Below, piece after piece: positions 23,978 to 32,608 of a stretch of DNA of 47,543 nucleotides (positions are counted from its first letter, which is position 1; every line of letters begins with the position of its first letter). The notes beneath the pieces were generated by a model. It searched no databases. It was not told the DNA's origin and worked only from the letters and a program-made list of their open reading frames with translations. The position numbers and the translations under genes are program-made. Source of the DNA: Anaerolineaceae bacterium (GTDB taxonomy: Bacteria; Chloroflexota; Anaerolineae; Anaerolineales; Anaerolineaceae); the NCBI GenBank assembly GCA_030653365.1, contig JAURZL010000002.1, positions 1 through 47,543 of the forward strand, written 5' to 3'.

Positions 23978-24898
23978 TTATCCATCCCAACCAGCCATGC
24001 GCGCCATCAACTGCCAGAAAGCCTGGGCTTTCAAGGCACATTGCAATTTATGGCTGTGTGCACAATCACCCATTTGCCCGTGATTCTGGCACTCAAAAGA
24101 TGTTGGATGGTCGCTGCACCAGGTTGCACACCACGGACAAGCATCATTGGCTGTCGGATAGAAAGTGCCGGCGGGGTCATACGATTCGATGTCAGCGAAA
24201 TCGAATAAAGCTTTACCATTATCCTGGGCATATGCTCGCACCAGATTGTTATTCCGCCAGAGTGTGCTGCCCTGTGTGCTGCCATCGGTGTGACCGGTAT
24301 AATAAACAGTACGTAAAGGGGGGTAATCCCGCTCGAGCTGGTCAAGAACTGCCATGTAGGCTTCTACCTGGGCGACACTGTAATCTGACATCTGCCCGCA
24401 CCAGGTCCATAGTGAAATATCGAACCAGCCGGTAGCGACCACGGATTGGGTTTTCTGGATTCCCGTAGCCGATTCCCAGTACATGTCGGGTGTGATATAG
24501 GTGGTTCCACTGTAATTATTTCCATCGTAAAAACCCATCGCCGTTGAATCGGTAGGTTGCGCCACCACTCCGCTCGCGATGATGGAGACATTGTATTTGG
24601 GATCCTGGGCTTCAAGCCACTGCAGACCAGTCAGAATTTGAGAGCCGTGAGAGGTATGTGCATAGTGAATGACAAGTTTACGCGCCTCGTTGATCCAGTA
24701 ATCGGGTATTTCATGCACATCTGTGTTGAGGTGATTGACGATCAGGGGGTTGGCACTGCTGTTCTTGTTAGCCACCAATGGAAGATAAATCATGATGTCA
24801 TCGCCATTTCCGCTGGCAGTGGGTTGCAGGAAGGGAAAGAAAGATAAGCCGAAGATAATTAATAGCAATAAGGCTGAAACAGTGAAATATTTTCGCAT
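23978..24898 (-). CDS. Secreted protein of unknown function
   Basis: The 306-residue protein starts MRKYFTVSALLLLIIFGLSFFP, a Sec signal peptide. The start at 24898 has GGAGGT 4 bases upstream; the longer ORF from 25153 has no ribosome site and includes non-coding leader. Motifs VIHYAHTSHGSQIL, VYYTGHTDGS and the four-Cys C-terminal stretch (ACPWCATWC, FECQNHGQMGDCAHS) are seen. The Ser/His/Asp-rich pattern recalls an SGNH-like or phosphoesterase-like fold, but this is not established. Disulfides are likely outside the cell. It converges on the DUF5995 gene and lies downstream of a glycoside hydrolase on the same strand. Confidence 0.75.
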   Translation of the reverse strand: MRKYFTVSALLLLIIFGLSFFPFLQPTASGNGDDIMIYLPLVANKNSSANPLIVNHLNTDVHEIPDYWINEARKLVIHYAHTSHGSQILTGLQWLEAQDPKYNVSIIASGVVAQPTDSTAMGFYDGNNYSGTTYITPDMYWESATGIQKTQSVVATGWFDISLWTWCGQMSDYSVAQVEAYMAVLDQLERDYPPLRTVYYTGHTDGSTQGSTLWRNNNLVRAYAQDNGKALFDFADIESYDPAGTFYPTANDACPWCATWCSDHPTSFECQNHGQMGDCAHSHKLQCALKAQAFWQLMARMAGWDG

Positions 24899-25203
24899 GA
24901 GAACCTCCAGAATGTGATGATGCACATCCATTTTATTGTACGCAAAAGCTGGCGAAAGTAGCGTTTTTGTAAGCCAATTGAAAGCCTGGGAGGGTGGGCT
25001 GGTGGGTGAAAGGTGATTAGTTAGGTTGATTTTGTAAGGGTGAAGGATTGGAGAACGAAAGCTTTGGTGGATGGGTGGATATTCTCCATGATCACCCTTA
25101 CCAATGTTGACGGAAATTCCGGATTTTCTTTCGGGATGATTGACTTCTGTCAATCCCCGAGCAGCGCACCAGCTATATCCTTTCCTCTGGGTACCTGCTA
25201 CCC
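24899..25203. other. Intergenic region without a gene
   Basis: This 305-base spacer separates the glycoside hydrolase stop from the start of the secreted protein, both on the minus strand. It must hold the promoter of the latter, but no convincing -35/-10 pair and no strong hairpin was found. The ORF running through it on the minus strand lacks a ribosome site. Confidence 0.6.
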
Positions 25204-27906
25204 CTACACAGATCGAATCTGCAAAAGGCCAGAACCGGTTAGCAGGATTTCCATGACACCTGGGAAGCGCAGACGAGGTTCAATTGGTGTACCGTTCCAT
25301 TCAAGCGTGTATGTTCGATCCGCATCCAGCACGGCAATTGCCAGCCAGGGCTGTTCGCCCGCTGCATGCTGCAGAAACGCTTGCAGGGAACTTTGATCTT
25401 CGGGGATCGTCAGGCTATCGATCCAGGTGTCGAACCCGCAGGTCAGCGTGCCAGGCTGATGGTAGGCGTTGAACCAGGCCAGCACCGGGGTGGAGAGCCC
25501 ACCGCACTGATGCCAACCCGACCCACGCCCGGATGCCACAATGAAATGTTCGAAGCAGTGGTAGGTCTCCTCCACTTCGTTTTTCCACAGTTCCAGAGCG
25601 GTATGAGCCATTTGTAAGGCCAGGTCGCCATGGCCCAGATCGAGCAGCGCTTTCCAGAGGAACCACTGGTACGGGAACCATACAGCACCGTTCCAGTAGC
25701 CGTCTGTGCGATAATAGGACGCGTTTTGATCCACCGAAACCAGACCGATTGGGCTCCACATGTGCGCCGAGGAGGTCATCCTCTCGATCATGCGCTGCTC
25801 TTGTTCCGGGTTACATATTCCGGCAAACAGGGGACTGATGCCATCCAACCCCAGGTTGAAATTTTCACCATTTTCGTGACGCAAGATCTGTGCGGGGTGA
25901 CCGGATGCATCGTGGATGACATAACTAAAGACCGCCGCGTCTGCGTCCCAGGCATAGCGCTGCAAAGCGCTTGTGAATGCATCGATATCAGTCTGATAAT
26001 CGTCGTCATCTTCAGGCAGGTGGAGTGCTCGGGCAGCCTGCTGCAATATTTTAGCTGTGCGGATGGCATGTGCCGTGGTGACCACCGGTGTGGTGCGGTT
26101 TTCCAGCTGGTTCTGGTGGACGAACACTTGCGGGGGATAATCATCCCAACCAGCCGAGTTGTAGAAATAATCCCAGGTCTTGAGCAGGTTGGACTGCAGG
26201 CTGCGGGTGGTAGAACTTCCCAGGCGACCCGCCAGGAACAGATAAAACTGCCGTAGACGCGGATAAAAATATTCCAGCAGTTCCCGGGATTGGGTTCTAT
26301 TCCACAGTTCCTGAAAAGCATAGATCTGCACCGGGACAGGGCTGCCATGATGGAGAAAGGCTGCCTGCGTGTCACCGGGCGGTGTGGTGTAGGCATTCAA
26401 ACAGTCGATTGCCCGCGTCAGGTCGATGTGTAGCAACCCCAGGCTGATAAAACCTGAATCCCAGGTGTATAGGCAATCCCAGCGTTTGCCGGGGGTGAAG
26501 TGACGGATATAGCTGCGCTGAGTGTACAGCGGGTAAATTACATTGGTAAGTAAGGTTGCCGCCATACGCTCCAGGCTAAACAGGTATGTCTGCCCCGAGG
26601 GGTTGGTAGGTAAATTGACCACCATTTTCCGGGCGTTATGATAAGCGATTTCCAGGTCGTGGGAGTTTGGGTCAAAGTCCCTAAGCATCTCGCGTACACG
26701 GGCTTCCTCTCCCTGACAGACCAGACCGTATAACACCACCTGGGAATGTGATTCTACGATCACAGGTCGGATAAAAATATTCGTAAAATGTCCACCACCA
26801 TCAGTTGTGATCACCTTTTTCACGTGATCGGTTACGTAGTAAGGCAGGCTGCGATCGATTTCAGACGAGAAGAATTGACGCACTTCGGAATACTTCCCGC
26901 CCCAGGCCAGACCATAGGTCACTGGTGTTTCGAGGTATTCCAACAGCAGCGTATTCTGTTTGGGTCCAGATTGTGACGCAGGCATCGGGTTCCAGCGATG
27001 TGGGGAGAAATGCACCTGCCCTTGTTTTCCAGCTTCCAACAGGACAAAACCATCCAGTTCCAGCGCTGCTCCGCCCTGGGAGATCAACTCGAAAGTAAAA
27101 TCCCCGGCTGGCACAGCACCCAGCGCGATGGGCACCAAGGCAAAATCCTCTGATTGGGCAAATGTTAATACAGGATTAGGCAAACCGTAGGTTGTGAACG
27201 CTACCTGCTTTGCTGCAGCCCGGTATCGCACCAGCATCAATCCATCGGCCAGCGCATCCTGAATACTTCGCGAATAACAAACCTTATCGCCTGCTTCCAC
27301 ACCGAAATTTTCACCAATCCCCGTGCCGTTGACAAAACCATGGTTCCTAACCTCACCTCGCAGCCAACCCTCATACACCAGCGTATCACTCGGACGTGTG
27401 GTGGCATATTGAAGGTCGTTGTAATCCAGTGCATCGATCCAAATGGCTCCGGGTGGCAAATGCATATCGGCGGGGATGACGGCTTCCTCAGAATAAGCTC
27501 GGAGGGGTGGAAAATCCAGGTAAGCCATGTAATGCAGCACCGTATGCTGAACCTGGGATGTATTGTTTACGAATTCACAACGCACAAGCCGGGCACTTTT
27601 TTCATCCCCCGACCATGGAAAAAAAGCCACATCACAGTAAACCTGATCTTTCCATTCGAGATCATAGCGATAGGAAAAAAAGTCCAGCCCCGGTGCAGCT
27701 TCCCAGGGGTGATAGCCTGACTCCCACTGTGTGTGTGGGACATTCACCCGATGACGATAATAACCCGGGAAAACGCTCAGGTCAAAGCGGATGCCGCGTG
27801 CGATATCAGGAATGTGGGAGATGCCGTTGTACTTTTTGCTGTAGGGTCCCCAGGCTGGTAGACTAAGGTCATGTGAGAAAGGCTGCGGTAGATGAATGTC
27901 AGTCAT
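25204..27906 (-). CDS. GH63-like (alpha/alpha)6-barrel glycoside hydrolase
   Basis: The protein, 900 residues from the preferred start, has an N-terminal beta-rich domain of about 400 residues. A C-terminal helical barrel follows, with YTWDSGFISLGLLH near 475-488, DGYWNGAVWFPYQWFLWKAL near 770 and WHQCGGLSTPVLAWFN near 838. These are the WDxxF and YWxGxxW motifs of the mannosylglycerate hydrolase/trehalase/GH63 clan, in which Asp and Glu act as acid and base. No signal peptide is seen, so it is probably cytoplasmic. The start at 27906 follows AAGGAG by about 10 bases; the upstream in-frame ATG at 27942 does not. Substrate is unknown. Confidence 0.8.
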   Translation of the reverse strand: MTDIHLPQPFSHDLSLPAWGPYSKKYNGISHIPDIARGIRFDLSVFPGYYRHRVNVPHTQWESGYHPWEAAPGLDFFSYRYDLEWKDQVYCDVAFFPWSGDEKSARLVRCEFVNNTSQVQHTVLHYMAYLDFPPLRAYSEEAVIPADMHLPPGAIWIDALDYNDLQYATTRPSDTLVYEGWLRGEVRNHGFVNGTGIGENFGVEAGDKVCYSRSIQDALADGLMLVRYRAAAKQVAFTTYGLPNPVLTFAQSEDFALVPIALGAVPAGDFTFELISQGGAALELDGFVLLEAGKQGQVHFSPHRWNPMPASQSGPKQNTLLLEYLETPVTYGLAWGGKYSEVRQFFSSEIDRSLPYYVTDHVKKVITTDGGGHFTNIFIRPVIVESHSQVVLYGLVCQGEEARVREMLRDFDPNSHDLEIAYHNARKMVVNLPTNPSGQTYLFSLERMAATLLTNVIYPLYTQRSYIRHFTPGKRWDCLYTWDSGFISLGLLHIDLTRAIDCLNAYTTPPGDTQAAFLHHGSPVPVQIYAFQELWNRTQSRELLEYFYPRLRQFYLFLAGRLGSSTTRSLQSNLLKTWDYFYNSAGWDDYPPQVFVHQNQLENRTTPVVTTAHAIRTAKILQQAARALHLPEDDDDYQTDIDAFTSALQRYAWDADAAVFSYVIHDASGHPAQILRHENGENFNLGLDGISPLFAGICNPEQEQRMIERMTSSAHMWSPIGLVSVDQNASYYRTDGYWNGAVWFPYQWFLWKALLDLGHGDLALQMAHTALELWKNEVEETYHCFEHFIVASGRGSGWHQCGGLSTPVLAWFNAYHQPGTLTCGFDTWIDSLTIPEDQSSLQAFLQHAAGEQPWLAIAVLDADRTYTLEWNGTPIEPRLRFPGVMEILLTGSGLLQIRSV

Positions 27907-28186
27907 GATGAAATACTCCTTATTGTCAGGGAAAAACCTCACTCAACATCGGCAAATATCACTTTCAATGATTATAATGGCAAACAGATCGGCAATGGCA
28001 CTCCTGCGACATCCCAATCAACTCGATCTCTGTGATCACATCCTTCACCCCTTCCGATGTAGGCGAAATACACCGAATTCTTAAATCCAAAATCCTTACC
28101 CGTTCGGTTTGTTGGGGAATTGTAATTGGATGAAATTTATCTTGAAAGTGTATAATGAATTTAATTTGTCCGTGAAAGAGGAAAAT

Positions 28187-28543
28187 ATGAAGATTCTATT
28201 CATTTTGAATGATGCACCATATGGAACGGAGAAGGCCTACAACGCTTTGCGAATGGCTATGGCGATACAAAAAGAACATGCAGACAATTTAGATATTTGC
28301 ATGTTTTTGTTGGCAGATGCGGTTACATGCGCATTACCAAATCAGGTGACACCGCAGGGGTTCTATAATATTGAACGCATGCTGCGCTCTGTGATCCACA
28401 AAGGTGGACAGGTGAAAGCCTGTGGTACGTGCATGGACGCCCGCGGATTGAAGGATCTGGCGCTGGTGGAGGGGGTGGAATTCAGCACCATGTTGCAGTT
28501 GATTGCCTGGACAGTTGAATCGGATAAGGTGCTTACGTTTTAA
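28187..28543 (+). CDS. DsrE-family sulfur-relay-like protein
   Basis: The 118-residue protein opens with MKILFILNDAPYGTEKAYNALRMA, the beta-alpha start of the DsrE/DsrF/YchN fold. KACGTCMDARG near 78-88 supplies two cysteines in a CxxC, the position where sulfur-carrying family members have their reactive Cys. Proteins of this fold form trimers or hexamers; several move persulfide sulfur. No partner dsr or tus genes lie nearby, so its role is open. The start at 28187 follows AGAGG; the longer ORF upstream has no ribosome site. Confidence 0.8.
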   Translation: MKILFILNDAPYGTEKAYNALRMAMAIQKEHADNLDICMFLLADAVTCALPNQVTPQGFYNIERMLRSVIHKGGQVKACGTCMDARGLKDLALVEGVEFSTMLQLIAWTVESDKVLTF

Positions 28544-28605
28544 AAGGATGTACACAAAGATCCATTCTAAAAATCAATAAATATAATCATCGAAAGAGGT
28601 GAATT

Positions 28606-29016
28606 ATGAAAATTTCAGTCGAAACAACGATTGCCGCTTCGATTTCGGAGGTCTGGCGCGCTTATACAACCCCCGAGGATATCATGCAATGGAATGCTGC
28701 CTCCGAAGACTGGCACACAACCGCTGCCACGGTCGACTTACGGGTGGGCGGTGCTTTCTGCTCAAGGATGGAAGCCAAGGATGGCAGCTCAGGCTTTGAT
28801 TTCGAAGGAACCTATGCAAAGATAGTGACCCAGGAGTTGATCGAATACAGCTTCGGTGATCGAACCGCACAGGTTATATTTATAGAGAGTTCAAAAGGCG
28901 TTGTGGTGCAGGTGACCTTTGATGGAGAGTTAGAAAATTCTGTTGAACTGCAAAGGGATGGCTGGCAGAGCATTCTGAATAATTTCAAGCGGCACGTCGA
29001 GAATTCCAGCGGTTAA
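28606..29016 (+). CDS. SRPBCC (AHSA1-like) protein
   Basis: The 136-residue protein shows the AHSA1/SRPBCC order. A first strand and helix are VETTIAASISEVWRAYTTPEDIMQWN, then DLRVGGAFCSRME, EGTYAKIVTQELIEYSF and a final helix DGWQSILNNFKRHVEN. Helix-grip fold proteins of this type bind hydrophobic ligands. GAAAGAGGTGAATT precedes the ATG. It lies 63 bases after the DsrE gene, on the same strand, and may be cotranscribed. It is one of three SRPBCC genes in this window, which differ greatly in sequence. Confidence 0.9.
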   Translation: MKISVETTIAASISEVWRAYTTPEDIMQWNAASEDWHTTAATVDLRVGGAFCSRMEAKDGSSGFDFEGTYAKIVTQELIEYSFGDRTAQVIFIESSKGVVVQVTFDGELENSVELQRDGWQSILNNFKRHVENSSG

Positions 29017-29211
29017 CAAGACAATATTAACAACTGTAGGGAAAGGACAAGAAATTGCTAGCCATCGAGCATGGGCTTAAAGCTTTTGGGATAATTTCGA
29101 TTTGGCTATTCCATTTATTAAATCCAATCAACTATAATTGTTTATGAGGACGTCCAATAATCATTTTTGAGAGTAGGGTAGCTCTATACATACCCAGATA
29201 AAGGTGTTGTA

Positions 29212-29856
29212 TTGTCAGAAGATTATATTGTCAGGATGATCAGGCAATTCACCGGTGTGTTGGCAAGGATTATTGGTTTAAAGAGTGAGGGGCAATACCA
29301 GGAGGCTTTAAAGGAAATCGATCAGACCCTTGAACTATTTTTCGGTATGGATGCAGAATTAATTAAATCATTGGATGACGAAAGCCTGTATGCAATTTTA
29401 ATGAAAAACGAAGCACTGGATGTGGAAAAACCAGGATATATTGCATATCTCTTTAAAGAAGCAGGGGATATATATAAATTACAAAACCAAAAATTTGAAA
29501 GTATTACTTGTTACATCCACTCTCTACATTTTTCACTGAAGATGAGCAATCTATCGGAAACATCCCTTCCCTCTGAAATCTCTCAAATGATCGATGAATT
29601 AATCCAAAAATTAGATACCAATAATCTAGAAGAGAATACCCTTTGGGATTTATTCTGCCACTATGAAAATGAAAAGGAATTTGCAAAAGCCGACCAGATA
29701 TTGAGTAGATTAACCGCACGGATTGATGCCAGAGCAATTGCAGTGAACGAAATGAAATCCTTTTACAAACGTCTTTTAGAAAAAAGCGACAAAGAATTGG
29801 CCGCAGGCGGGATGAGCCAGGCAGGAATCCAAAAAAAGCTACAAGAATTGGAATAA
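29212..29856 (+). CDS. DUF6483-like, TPR-like helical protein
   Basis: The 214-residue protein is entirely helical. DYIVRMIRQFTGVLARIIGLKSEGQYQEALKEID begins the chain, and helix pairs with an A-x-x-x-Y spacing suggest TPR-like repeats (FKEAGDIYKLQNQKFESITCYIHSL near 85-110). The first pattern resembles the DUF6483 family of Gram-positive and related bacteria. TTG 29212 is preferred because AGGTG lies 7 bases upstream; ATG 29236 is the alternative. No enzymatic motif is visible, so a scaffold role is likely. It is a single gene. Confidence 0.65.
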   Translation: MSEDYIVRMIRQFTGVLARIIGLKSEGQYQEALKEIDQTLELFFGMDAELIKSLDDESLYAILMKNEALDVEKPGYIAYLFKEAGDIYKLQNQKFESITCYIHSLHFSLKMSNLSETSLPSEISQMIDELIQKLDTNNLEENTLWDLFCHYENEKEFAKADQILSRLTARIDARAIAVNEMKSFYKRLLEKSDKELAAGGMSQAGIQKKLQELE

Positions 29857-30114
29857 CCCTGACCAGCCCACAGATTTTCTTTCCTGTTACGAGAGCAGGC
29901 TAGTGTTATCCTGAATTAGTTTTGCTGAATTCCTCCTAACCTCTATTTAATACCCTTGGGCATATCATGCCCTTGGGCAACCCCAAAACCCTCAATCTCA
30001 ACCCTTGCGAAGCACCTGCGAAGTCCTCGGAACGGGGATAGTGAAGCGGAAAGCTATTCCTGCCTGCTGACAAAAGATGTACAATCATATAAACAATCTT
30101 ACCCAGAAGGTTCT

Positions 30115-30813
30115 ATGGAATCGCCTAAAAAACTTTTATCCCTGCGTATCCTGATCCAGGCAGTCTTTTTCATTATTGTGGTGCCATTCCTACCCCTGTT
30201 GATCTCGCAAAAGTGGGGCTGGTGGGAGGGTTGGGTGTATGGGCTGCTGGGGATTACCAGTTTTGTGATCAGCCGGGTGCTTGCTGCAAAATCCCATCCC
30301 GATCTGATTGCAGAACGCGCGCGTTTCATGCAGCATGCAGATGCACAGTCCTGGGACAAGAAGATCATCCCACTAATGGGTCTGGCTGGGTTTCTGATTG
30401 TGGTCGTCGTCGGACTGGATGCGCTGCTGGGCTGGACACCTGCCTTTGATTTGCCGGTACGATTGCTGGCGCTGGTATTGATTGTAGCTGGTTATGCGAT
30501 CTCCTCCTGCGCGTTGATCGAGAACCGCTTCTTCTCCGGCAACGTGCGGCTGCAGACTGAGCGCGGTCATACTGTTGTATCCAGTGGACCTTACGGTTGG
30601 ATGCGTCATCCCGGCTATGCAGGCGCATTGTTATCTTATCTTGTTACACCGTTGTTCCTGAATTCTGTCTGGGCATACATTCCAACATTCTTAACAATTG
30701 GATTGTATGTTCTGCGTACCGCTCTGGAGGATCAATTTCTGCAGGAGAATCTGGAAGGTTATCAAGAATATGCTGGACAGGTGCGCTATCGACTGCTGCC
30801 GGGAATCTGGTAA
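30115..30813 (+). CDS. Isoprenylcysteine carboxyl methyltransferase-like membrane protein
   Basis: The 232-residue membrane protein has five or six hydrophobic segments. The C-terminal half carries VVSSGPYGWMRHPGYAGALL, LRTALEDQFLQENLEGYQEYAGQVRYRLLPGIW. The R-H-P-x-Y and E-E/D-x-x-L...Y-x-x-Y pattern is that of the ICMT/PEMT family, which binds SAM at the membrane. It probably methylates a lipid or prenylated compound. The start at 30115 follows AGAAGG; the upstream ATG at 29956 lies in a spacer. The gene is followed by a one-TM protein on the same strand. Confidence 0.85.
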   Translation: MESPKKLLSLRILIQAVFFIIVVPFLPLLISQKWGWWEGWVYGLLGITSFVISRVLAAKSHPDLIAERARFMQHADAQSWDKKIIPLMGLAGFLIVVVVGLDALLGWTPAFDLPVRLLALVLIVAGYAISSCALIENRFFSGNVRLQTERGHTVVSSGPYGWMRHPGYAGALLSYLVTPLFLNSVWAYIPTFLTIGLYVLRTALEDQFLQENLEGYQEYAGQVRYRLLPGIW

Positions 30814-30888
30814 AGCAGTCTTGGCTGACAGCTCAACCCAAATTGATATTATCAAAGGAAAAAAAGGATCTCCCGGAGGAATTTTTCA

Positions 30889-31422
30889 ATGGATAAAGAA
30901 ACGCTGAACTTATTGATTGGTGGCGGGATTGGTTTTCTGGCTTCCTTCTTAATCACTGTCGCTACGTTTATTTATCAATCTTATGACCGGAACAGGAAAA
31001 GACGGTGGGATCTGGAGGATCGCAGTCACGCGAGCAGGAAAGAAGTGATCCATATACGCTTGGATCAAATTGAACAGGAAGCAGCCAATATCATCGAGTG
31101 GGCGAATAATATCTTTCTGCAATATCCTCTGTATGCGAAAGAGGGGATTTCGGAGGAAAAGTTGAGTGAATTAACCTCCGGTTATCTCAAAAACACCCAG
31201 CTGATTGCAAACGCGATCATGCTGGAGGATAAAACACTGGAAGACTCAGTCAAGGCATTCGGGACCAATAGCCTGGACTTGTATAACTGGATTGCAGAAG
31301 TGTCGATTTCCGGGGACAAGCGTAATAAGCAGGAAGTCGCGGATATCTATGATCAGCTGCGGCTGGATTATTCGTACGTGTTGAAGTGCCTGGATGGGTA
31401 TCGGGTTAAGAACAGTTCATAA
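30889..31422 (+). CDS. Single-TM helical protein of unknown function
   Basis: The 177-residue protein has one N-terminal membrane segment (about 8-30, LLIGGGIGFLASFLITVATFIYQS) and a basic stop-transfer stretch DRNRKRRWD. A soluble helical domain of about 140 residues then lies in the cytoplasm. A GGAGGAATTTTTCA site precedes the ATG. No family is recognised. It lies 75 bases downstream of the ICMT-like gene and may be its operon partner. Confidence 0.65.
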   Translation: MDKETLNLLIGGGIGFLASFLITVATFIYQSYDRNRKRRWDLEDRSHASRKEVIHIRLDQIEQEAANIIEWANNIFLQYPLYAKEGISEEKLSELTSGYLKNTQLIANAIMLEDKTLEDSVKAFGTNSLDLYNWIAEVSISGDKRNKQEVADIYDQLRLDYSYVLKCLDGYRVKNSS

Positions 31423-31507
31423 GCTGATAAGTTGTTGAGTGATGAAGTAATTTGAGCTTATTTAGTGCGGGTTCAATTCGCGATAAGCGAATTCTTCGAT
31501 TCACAAA

Positions 31508-31942
31508 TTAAGGTAAATTCTCCACACGTTTTTTTAGGGCTTTTCCCATTTCGACCATAGCATTCAAACCGGTGGTGGTCAGGTCTTTGGATTGGGTCGG
31601 TAAAAGTAATCCTTTAAAGGATTCCCGATCCATAAATATAACTTGTTTTTCACCCAAAGGTTCAATCTGGAAGGAATGAACTCCGCGGAAGAGAATCGGG
31701 TGAAACACATGAAATTTCCAGGCAAACTCCTTAAGCGGATCCACCTTGATTACTTCACAAACAAAATTCATATCTTTTGTGGCTGTTTTGGCATCCACCA
31801 CGACTGTTTCTCCGAGTTTAATTTCCCCCTTTCCCCGGTAAAGCAAAGGATTCCATTCTGAATATTTATCTAAATCGGTCAGCACATCCCAAACCTGGTT
31901 TGATGTAGCCTCGATGATGACTTCATTGCGATTTTCTTTCAT
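31508..31942 (-). CDS. SRPBCC (polyketide cyclase/dehydrase-like) protein
   Basis: The 144-residue protein opens VIIEATSNQVWDVLTDLDKYSEWNPLLYRGKG, the characteristic start of SRPBCC proteins, and continues with strands WKFHVFHPILFRGVHSFQI and a long C-terminal helix LTTTGLNAMVEMGKALKKRVE. The pocket should bind a small hydrophobic ligand. It is a single minus-strand gene. It converges with the one-TM protein gene and diverges from the diguanylate cyclase region. Confidence 0.9.
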   Translation of the reverse strand: MKENRNEVIIEATSNQVWDVLTDLDKYSEWNPLLYRGKGEIKLGETVVVDAKTATKDMNFVCEVIKVDPLKEFAWKFHVFHPILFRGVHSFQIEPLGEKQVIFMDRESFKGLLLPTQSKDLTTTGLNAMVEMGKALKKRVENLP

Positions 31943-32220
31943 TTTTCACCTCGGTATCTATCTAACTTAAGGAAAAAATTCTGATAAATGAGCGCAATGA
32001 AATTTTCGGTGATCCTTAACTATGAGTATAACGACGCATTATGTTAATACAATCACTTCCTTTGGGAATGTGTGGCATAGAGCTGTCTGGAAGCTTTTCA
32101 CTGCCTGGGTTGACGCTCCAAACATGGATTGTTCAAAGTTCTCAATAATCCAAATTCCAAAAGAGTGATGCACCTTTCTAGCACTATTCAAAACCATCAA
32201 AAAAACAGGATAAATTTCTC

Positions 32221-32271
32221 TTGACATCCTGAATACAGTATTCTAGAATCATATTCAATAATTTGAATATG
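32221..32271 (+). promoter_or_regulatory. Promoter with two overlapping dyads
   Basis: TTGACA (32221-32226) and TAGAAT (32244-32249) lie 17 bases apart. Within the spacer is the palindrome GAATAC-A-GTATTC (32231-32243), and directly after the -10 box is CATATTCAA-TAAT-TTGAATATG (32250-32271, 9-bp arms). Both share GAATA/TATTC half-sites, as expected of a repressor site controlling the frameshifted lipoprotein and the diguanylate cyclase behind it. Confidence 0.6.
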
Positions 32272-32303
32272 TGATCAAAGTTGTTTCAATAGGAGTATAG
32301 AAA

Positions 32304-32593
32304 ATGAATAATCGCCCAATTCGTTTGTGTTTGCAAACAATTTTATTCTTGCTACTACCCTTTTTTGGTGGGTTGCGGTGGTGTCCCAGGGTTCAGTATT
32401 GCACCAAATCCCACAGTGAATGAGACAGAATTATATTCGTAATTGTGCTGACTATGTAAACGAGAAGCGAACACCTCTTACGGAAAGGGCACCACTTGTT
32501 GTACATGTAGTAGTGGCGGATCAGGCGATCTCAAAGAAAAAACTTAACTTTTTTTGGTCTATGATAAAATCATACAACATCCCCTGCTCATAA
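32304..32593 (+). pseudogene. Frameshifted lipoprotein gene
   Basis: ATG 32304 has AGGAG 11 bases upstream and opens a signal peptide with LQTILFLLLPFF. In that frame a stop comes after 39 codons. If one T is removed from the T6 run at about 32361-32366, the frame instead gives LLLPFLVGCGGVPGFSIAP, a lipobox L-V-G-C with acylated Cys. It then stops at 32440-32442. A third frame (32420-32593) continues with 57 codons. So the gene is either decayed by two shifts or carries sequencing errors. It lies between a good promoter and the diguanylate cyclase. Confidence 0.65.
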
Positions 32594-32608
32594 CTTAACC
32601 CAAACAAT

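Noticed and set aside
32039..32227. Possible 62-residue protein on the minus strand
   Set aside because: No ribosome site, no recognised motif, and it overlaps the promoter region with dyads; probably chance.
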